A stretch of DNA of 64,000 nt from Metarhizium brunneum (taxonomy: Eukaryota > Ascomycota > Sordariomycetes > Hypocreales > Clavicipitaceae): the NCBI RefSeq assembly GCF_013426205.1, contig NC_089422.1, forward strand, positions 3,782,001 to 3,846,000, in the 5' to 3' direction. Under the pieces are notes generated by a model. It did no database searches. It worked only from the letters and a program-made list of their open reading frames with translations, and was not told the origin of the DNA. Positions within the stretch are counted from its first letter, which is position 1, and each line of letters opens with the position of its first letter. Below, in pieces: positions 58,045 through 64,000 of this stretch. The position numbers and the translations under genes were made by a program.

Positions 58045-59552
58045 ATGAGTTTCAAGGGCTTTTCCAAGAGCCTTACTCGGGTACGTTTCTGCTGAGAGGT
58101 CTCGTCAGCAATGCTGCCCCTCATCCATCTCCATCTCGGCCCCTCCAGCCAAGAACATCATCATGTCAGCCCGAGGAGGCCAAAGTCCATCACCCACGCC
58201 GTCATGGGCTGTTTTTTTGCTGACGGGTATCTCTCAATGTACAGGCGCCTCAACAATTCAAACACAAGTTCAATATTGGCGAACACACCAAAGATGCCGT
58301 CTACATCGACGCCGAACGCCGTTTCCAAGAGCTCGAGACGGAGACCAAGAAGCTCCACGATGAGTCAAAAAAATACTTCGAAGCCATCAACGGCATGCTA
58401 AACCACCAGATCGAATTCAGCAAAGCCATGACGGAAATCTACAAGCCCATTTCCGGCCGCATGTCAGACCCCGACAGCATCAAACCCGAGGGAAATCCAG
58501 AAGGAATCCGCGCTTGCGAGGAGTACGAGGCCATTGTCAAAGAGTTGCAGGAGACACTTGCTCCGGAACTGGAAATGATTGAGACTAGGGTCATCCGACC
58601 AGCTACCGAACTGCTAGACGTCATCAAAGTCATTCGAAAGACAGCGGTGAAGCGAGAACACAAGAAACTGGACTACGACCGGCATCGCGCCGCCCTCAAG
58701 AAGTTGCAGGACAAGAAGGAGCGCAGCCCAAAGGATGAGAAGGCCTTGTGGAAAGCAGAAGGCGATTGCGAGCAAGCGACGCAAGACTACGAATACTTCA
58801 ATGACCTTCTCAAGGATGAATTGCCAAAGCTCTTCACCCTGGAACAAGAGTTCATTCAGCCACTGTTCCAATCCTTCTACTACATGCAGCTCAACATATT
58901 CTACACACTTCATGAGCGAATGCAGCGCTGTGATATTGGCTACTTTGACCTGACCCGCGAAATCGAGGAGGCGTTTGAGGAAAAGCGTGGAGACATCCAA
59001 GAACAAGCCGAGGCCTTGTCAATCTGCCGATTCAAAACCACTGGACGTCCCCGGCCCATTAGATACGGAGCCCGCCCAGCTCTCGAAGGCGGCAAGCAAC
59101 CAGGTCTGCTGACAGCTGGGCCTTCCACCTCAAGCGGTGGTACCAGCCCCAAGATTAGTGCCTCCGGCCGACCTGCCAGCGATTCCGAAGCCGCACCTCC
59201 GCCATATTCCCCCGGAAACAAGACTGCCTTGTCAACGATCGCGGCGGCCAAGGCAAAGCCTCCACCACCTAAACCCAAGCCAAAGCGCTTAACAGCTGCA
59301 CCTGCGGCAGAGACCGTGACAGCCATGTACGATTATTCGGCTCAAGCGGAGGGGGATTTGAGTTTCCGAGCTGGTGATGTTATTGAGATTATGTCCAGGA
59401 CACAGAATGAGAATGAGTGGTGGACGGGGCGTCTTAATGGAAAGGAGGGACAGTTCCCTGGTAAGCTAAGCTGTAACATGATCCTCCTTCTTTTTGCGCA
59501 TCTTCTAACCTCGACGGTGGAATGTTTAGGCAACTATGTCCAGCTCGGCTAA
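58045..59552 (+). CDS. BAR-SH3 protein, Rvs167/Hob1 type amphiphysin
   Basis: Three exons: 58045-58080, 58245-59460, 59530-59552; about 424 residues. Rvs167-type proteins bind and tubulate membrane at endocytic sites and link to actin. The first exon encodes only MSFKGFSKSLTR; the second opens with APQQFKHKFNIGEHTKDAVY, the start of the BAR domain (to about residue 240; ERRFQELETETKKLHDESKK, QPLFQSFYYMQLNIFYTLHE). A Pro/Gly/Ser-rich linker with PPPPKPKPKR follows, then a C-terminal SH3 domain (VTAMYDYSAQAEGDLSFRAG, EWWTGRLNGKEGQFPG). The tiny last exon supplies NYVQLG, completing the SH3 strand; reading through its intron would break the domain. Confidence 0.93.
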
Positions 59553-60707
59553 TTTCGCGTACTCACCTTCATGTTGCGGGTATTCTACAGGCTGTGGCTT
59601 CTTCGTTGGTTATCGGCCCTTGGGTCAAAGAAGATTTCGGTGCATGGTGTATAGACTGGGGCAGGTCCATAGGGTGCTGGAGTAATCGAAAAGGGGGGGA
59701 ATAATAAAAATTACCACTTGGATTACCAATTCTTGAGGGCTGAACAGAGCCAAGGAGTCGCAATATAATGGTGTCGGGCTTTATCGCCATCGCATTGTCA
59801 CAGCCACCCAAAAAAAAAACCACGAGAAGCTTGATTTCTGTCCATCTAAAAATTTGGGTATAGGTGTATGAGACTGCTGCAAGCAAGCACCCATCGCCGG
59901 TGTCTGGAGAGCGACACTCGAATAAAGAAAGCCGAAGACCCCATTGGGACAAAGGTTTGATGGACGGCAAGCTGGTTTCTCGACACCCGGTGACGCCTGG
60001 TAATGTTCATGCTCAGTCAGATATCCTAAACGGACATCTAGAGGTCAATGGCACATGGCTTCTGGTAGATCACCAGCCACGTGGGCCGATCTCTCCGGGC
60101 CCAAGATACGACCAGTTGAGATGGATATTGCGGCACACATGCCAAAAGTTGCAGTTTCCCTGAATTCTCGGCAACAGCTCCCGACGCGTCACGGTCAAAA
60201 TTGCACAGAGCAAATTGAATCCACCAGCTCGCGACGCTGGGAAAGTGCGCTGGGAAAGTGGTGACGTCACTCTGAAGGTGCCCCACCAACCCACCAACCC
60301 ACCAACTCACTTCTAGGTCACTTGGTTCACTTCTCCTGCCGAACGACGGTTTTTCGTGCACCCTGCGAGGAGACAATGACATCACAGGCAGCTACACCAT
60401 TGGTTCTGTTCTATTCGGTTCTACATAACCAGAAGGGGCATTTCATCGGTCTAATGGGGCCTTCCTTGGTGGAGCCTGTTTGCTACTGCTCGAAAGTGGG
60501 ATTGCGCTTGCTTTCACAAACCTAGCTTGTTACCGGTCGTGTCTATAAGAACCAGCTCCAACCGCATCGTGAATTCAGATCTGTTTTCATTTTACTCCAT
60601 CCACAAAGCTTTTACTCTTCACTGCTTCTTTGCCCAAAAGATCTTGAATCCTTCAACTTGTGTCTTACCTCGTCTTCATCAACTCTTGTCAACTCACTAT
60701 CATCAAC
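59553..60707. other. Intergenic region upstream of the CsbD-like gene
   Basis: This is 1.15 kb with no gene. It contains a CRE palindrome (60262-60269), a CCAAC-type tandem stretch just after it (about 60283-60306), and an AGGGG stress-element-like word near 60432. The last 80 bp are C/T-rich with CATCAAC repeats, a typical fungal leader. Confidence 0.5.
60262..60269. promoter_or_regulatory. CRE/ATF palindrome upstream of the CsbD-like stress gene
   Basis: TGACGTCA, within the longer palindrome GTGACGTCAC (60261-60270), lies about 440 bp upstream of the start. It is the consensus for ATF/CREB-type bZIP factors such as fungal Atf1/AtfA, which act downstream of the stress MAP kinase. Use by this gene is inferred. 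Confidence 0.45.
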
Positions 60708-61322
60708 ATGTCTGACAAGGCACCTTCCACCCTCCAGTCCTACGTGGACTCTGCTACCGGAGCTGTCCAGAGTGCTCTTGGAAGCCTGACTGGAAACACA
60801 GGCGACCAGGCCAAGGGCGACGCCAAGAAAGATGACGCCAAAGTTGAGCATGAAGCTTCACAGGCATCTGTCAAGGTCCCTGGAGCCACTGTGTCCAGTG
60901 ACGGAGGCGTCAGCAAGGACCACCCTGATCGTGCCGCAGGCAACTGGAATCAGACCGTTGGCTCGGCCAAGGAGGCTGTTGGTGGCTTGGTTGGCAGCGA
61001 GGTAAGTTGACGCAGATAGGGTGGCCACATGTGTTGTTGAGCTTGCGTGACGACTAACGACGTCGTCCAGAATTTGAAGTCCGCCGGTCGTGAACAGAAC
61101 CTCGAGGGTCAACAACAGGAGGCCAAAGGCCAGCTCAACGACTTGGGCTCTGGCATGGCCGCTCGTGCTCAGGGTACCGTCGGAGGCGCCATTTCTAACA
61201 TCACTGGTGACAAGGAGGGGCAGGCTCATTACGACCAGATGCGAGCTGACGGCAAGGCTCAACAGCGAGGCGTGGAGCACGATCTCGAGAAGCGGGCCGA
61301 GGCCGAGCAAAAGAAGGAATGA
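60708..61322 (+). CDS. CsbD-like stress-response protein
   Basis: Two exons, 60708-61001 and 61071-61322; about 181 residues. Fungal members are annotated as CsbD-like or mismatch/cruciform-DNA recognition proteins (Hmp1-like); CsbD itself is a general-stress protein of unknown mechanism. The protein is small, hydrophilic and low in hydrophobics, with CsbD-like segments: GNWNQTVGSAKEAVGGLVGS at the exon junction, NLKSAGREQNLEGQQQEAKG, and AQGTVGGAISNITGDKEGQA. The end (DLEKRAEAEQKKE) is helical and charged. The intron interrupts the repeat region at GSE/NLK in phase 0. A CRE palindrome upstream fits stress induction. Confidence 0.88.
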
Positions 61323-61581
61323 GGAATGTGAGCTTGGCTTTTGCCAGGCGAGGTGGCATGACGGTGGTGGAATTGATACCCTACAGAGACCATGATTGGT
61401 CCGATAGTTTACTAATACAGTTTTTGCTAAATGACTTTCCCTCGTCATTGATCATGGCTCATGAGATGAACTTTCTGAATCAATCAAAGCCAATGTATGC
61501 CCGCATATTCGCCGAGAGTTCGTCAATGACCACCCATATGCATGTATAGTTCAACTTACAACACCTTAAGTCAGGTTCTGT
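61323..61581. other. Short convergent intergenic region
   Basis: These 259 bp lie between the CsbD-like gene and the MFS transporter 3' ends. Nothing recognisable is seen. Confidence 0.5.
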
Positions 61582-63091
61582 CTAGTTTTTCAGAGGCTCC
61601 AAAACCACATCAGCTTTCTCGGGCGTGGCTTTCTCCTTTGATGTGCCAGCCATCCACGATGTAATAAAGATGGCACCTGCAAGGACCACTCCCAGAACGA
61701 ACGGGTACCCGATCCACGATGTCAATGCCACGTCGAATAACGCACCCATGGCTACAGTACAACACAAAAAGCCAATGATTTCCCCGAGAGCAAGTATGCC
61801 GAAAAGCAGTCCAGTACTCTTCTCGCCAAGGGCCGAAACCATCATGGATCTACAGAGTGTCGGGATACCAGAGCCAAGCGCAGAAAGCACAACGCCAGCA
61901 ATAATGAATCCTTGGCTGAGGACCAAGACGAAAAATGCCGAGCCTGCCAAAAAGCACAATGCACTTGCTCTCAAAAAGATGCCGTCGCGATATCGGTGAG
62001 AATATGTTGTTTTCTTGTTGCAAATATACGCAGCTCCGGGGAGGAGAAGGAGGAGAGTAACCAGGGTGATCATGCTGCGGAGGGAGACTAGGAGAGCTGA
62101 TTTAGACAGTTGCCAATGGAACTGTACCGGCATAAACCGGAATAGTATTCCAGATAGGGTTGCTGCCATTGGCAACGAGAGCACCGCACCAGGGACCAGG
62201 AAGACTGCTGGACGGCTGAATATCGCGAAAATGGTTCGTTTGGTGGTTACCGGCGAGCCACCGTCAAGATCCTCTTTGACGCCGTCTGTCTTGCGACAAA
62301 GAGTCTCGGGACTCAATAGGGCGAGGAGAATACCGCCGACGGCAACGAGAGCGAGAGAAACGTACAGCAGAAGCCATATAGACGATTCGATCAGACGCGC
62401 GGACAGGAACGGCCCAGCGAGCTCGGCGGCAAGAACCGCTCCAACCACCCATTGAAACCACGAAGCCCTGCCCCAAGTCAGCCGGTGAATGCGGAACACG
62501 ATGCTGCGCAGCTTTCTTACCTCTGCGACCTGGGAGCCACGTCGGCAACCATGGTGAAGACGATTGCTTCGGCCATTCTCTGCCCTCCGCCGAGGAGGAA
62601 GAAGACGCCCATAGCCCACATGGCTTCGAGCGGCATCGCCTCCCACCTCCAGCAGACGAGCATTGCGTACCCCTGGGAGAGGAAGAGGCTGAGGAGGCTT
62701 GCCGCGAGGACAGGCACGCGCCCGACTCGATCGGCGAGGATTCCGAGCGGAAACGCAACCAGCGCGCCTGAAGCAAAACCTATTAGCGAGACCAGTACTA
62801 TTTCAACCACACGTGGAGGTGAATCCCTGGGAGGGAGAGATACATACTTCCAATGGTTACAGAGACTGAGATGCCAATGTTGATCCGGTTCAAGATCCTC
62901 TGCACCGCGGCATCCCTACACTTCTCCTCGGGCAATAGCTCCTGCGTCACGAGGCCGAAGTGCTTCTTACACGCGATGTCCTGCATCAGCTTCAGGCTGG
63001 GCAGGTCGCTCAGCGACAGGCCGAGCTGCGTGACGAAGAGCGTGACGCAGAGGAACGGAAGAAGGTAGGCTACCGGGATCGTGGGGCGCAT
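61582..63091 (-). CDS. Major facilitator superfamily transporter
   Basis: Three minus-strand exons: 63091-62848, 62767-62521, 62467-61582; about 458 residues. After a short N-terminus (MRPTIPVAYLLPFLCVTLFV) and a sizeable first loop, the second exon carries the MFS signature around GILADRVGRVPVLAAS. Later membrane segments include WLLLYVSLALVAVGGILLAL, ALGSGIPTLCRSMMVSALGE and FGILALGEIIGFLCCTVAMG; about twelve spans in total. The ATG at 63091 is a true ATG and the exon joints are in phase. Substrate is unknown; no biosynthetic gene adjoins it. Confidence 0.88.
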
Positions 63092-64000
63092 TTTTGAAAA
63101 GTTCTTTCAGGCCGTTGGCATGCTCGGCAGATACTCTCTACTTTCGGTCAGACTAGGACAATGCAGGACACGGTTGTACGGTTGGAATCATCAAGGGGTA
63201 GCAAACTTGCGGTTTACACGCCCAACTGTCGTCAGTTGGCAGTCACACACGGCACTCTAGCGAGGTGCGACGTCGAATCTTGCGTATTGGTCGAGTTCGT
63301 CCAGCGATGCAGGGGAATACTCGATGATGTGTTTCTAGAGGGAACCCAGCCGGAGAAATGGTGTTGATGGGCATTCAACGAGCGATGCAGAACGTGTTTG
63401 CAGAGTGTCAACGGACCGAGTTCACTGGTATTGTCGCATCATTGGCAAGTGCAGCAATAGGTATTTGCCCGCGTCAATTGCCATTCAGCACGGCCAAATA
63501 GTTTTATACTACATACATTAGCTATTCATCGTGGGCTTTTTTTTTCTTGCCCAAGAGCAAGGCCACTTGGTGGTCAAGCCGCGCTCCTCATCTCCTTTGC
63601 CCTTCAGCTACAAGCCCTATGGCGACGAAAAACTTTTCAGATGCCAATGGCAGGATTACAATTTACCGTTGCGGCTCACAGCCATGCCGTGACAAGATGT
63701 ATGTACTACTTGTCGTCGTTGACGGTCTCCAGGCAATTCGCAGCCGCGGTTGCGCGTGGGCTACCCTATTCACCAAGGTCCCATCTCGGCCACACATGAT
63801 TCGTTCGTGTACGCTGCCATGGTCCTTGTTTGGAGAAGACGTTTGAGAATACAATGTCTCGAACCAAACCACGTAGAGAGCATACGACTAAACAGCCAAT
63901 CGAAGAGATTTTAGAATTCCTGGCCGTTGGTTCGCCCGCGCAATGGATGCCGGTGCATGTTTTTTAAGGTTTACTTCTGCCCACTTAGGCAGACCACGGA
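63092..64000. other. Intergenic region at the right edge
   Basis: This 0.9 kb lies upstream of the MFS transporter. Only short frames are present (longest 99 codons, 63547-63846), none recognisable. Confidence 0.5.

Noticed and set aside
57246..58124. 292-codon minus-strand frame with an ATG start in the NFS1/BAR-SH3 divergent region
   Set aside because: It runs antisense to the first exon of the BAR-SH3 gene and across the promoter, is rich in R, S, P and C, and matches no family; GC-rich DNA easily stays open in extra frames.
1..64000. CRISPR arrays, rRNA genes, intact transposons
   Set aside because: No regularly spaced repeats, no rRNA-like blocks, and no transposase, reverse transcriptase or long terminal repeats were seen on either strand.

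Overview
This window is filamentous-fungal nuclear DNA. Coding regions are broken by short introns (about 50-100 bp) with GT-AG, occasionally GC-AG, borders. Exon-by-exon reconstruction gives full-length eukaryotic proteins such as glutamine synthetase, NFS1, Rrp7 and a BAR-SH3 protein. The protein families (iterative PKS-NRPS, Zn2Cys6 regulator, HsbA-type surface protein, TINC-like protein) point to a Pezizomycotina ascomycete. Sordariomycetes/Hypocreales is my best guess, but no species call is supported.

Left third (1-25.4 kb): a compact secondary-metabolite locus. A regulator truncated by the window edge (1-1302) is followed by a 5.9 kb gene-poor stretch. Three genes on the + strand follow: a PKS-NRPS of about 3884 residues (7247-19322; KS-AT-DH-degenerate MT-ER-KR-ACP-C-A-T-R), a cytochrome P450 (20670-22442), and a PLP-dependent cystathionine gamma-synthase-like enzyme (23558-25415). 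A PKS-NRPS with its own intact-looking ER next to an amino-acid gamma-replacement enzyme suggests that the locus makes, or modifies with, an unusual amino acid. Five copies of the heptamer GCTCCGG/CCGGAGC lie within 93 bp upstream of the synthase and may be a Zn2Cys6 regulator platform.

Middle (25.4-45.3 kb): mostly conserved genes. They are glutamine synthetase (-), a 5.4 kb region with no supportable gene, a DUF92/TMEM19 membrane protein (-), Rrp7 (+), a TINC/ADIP-like coiled-coil protein (+), a secreted S10 serine carboxypeptidase (-) and an amino-acid permease (-).

Right third (45.3-64 kb): an HsbA-type secreted wall protein with a Pro/Ala/Ser/Thr repeat (+), a divergent pair of LCMT/TcmP-like O-methyltransferase (-) and P450 (+), mitochondrial cysteine desulfurase NFS1 (-), a BAR-SH3 endocytosis protein (+), a CsbD-like stress protein with a CRE palindrome in its upstream region (+) and an MFS transporter (-).

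Exon borders were placed by hand from splice consensus, reading frame and family conservation; individual borders could be off by a base or two. No tRNA, rRNA, CRISPR array or intact transposon was found.
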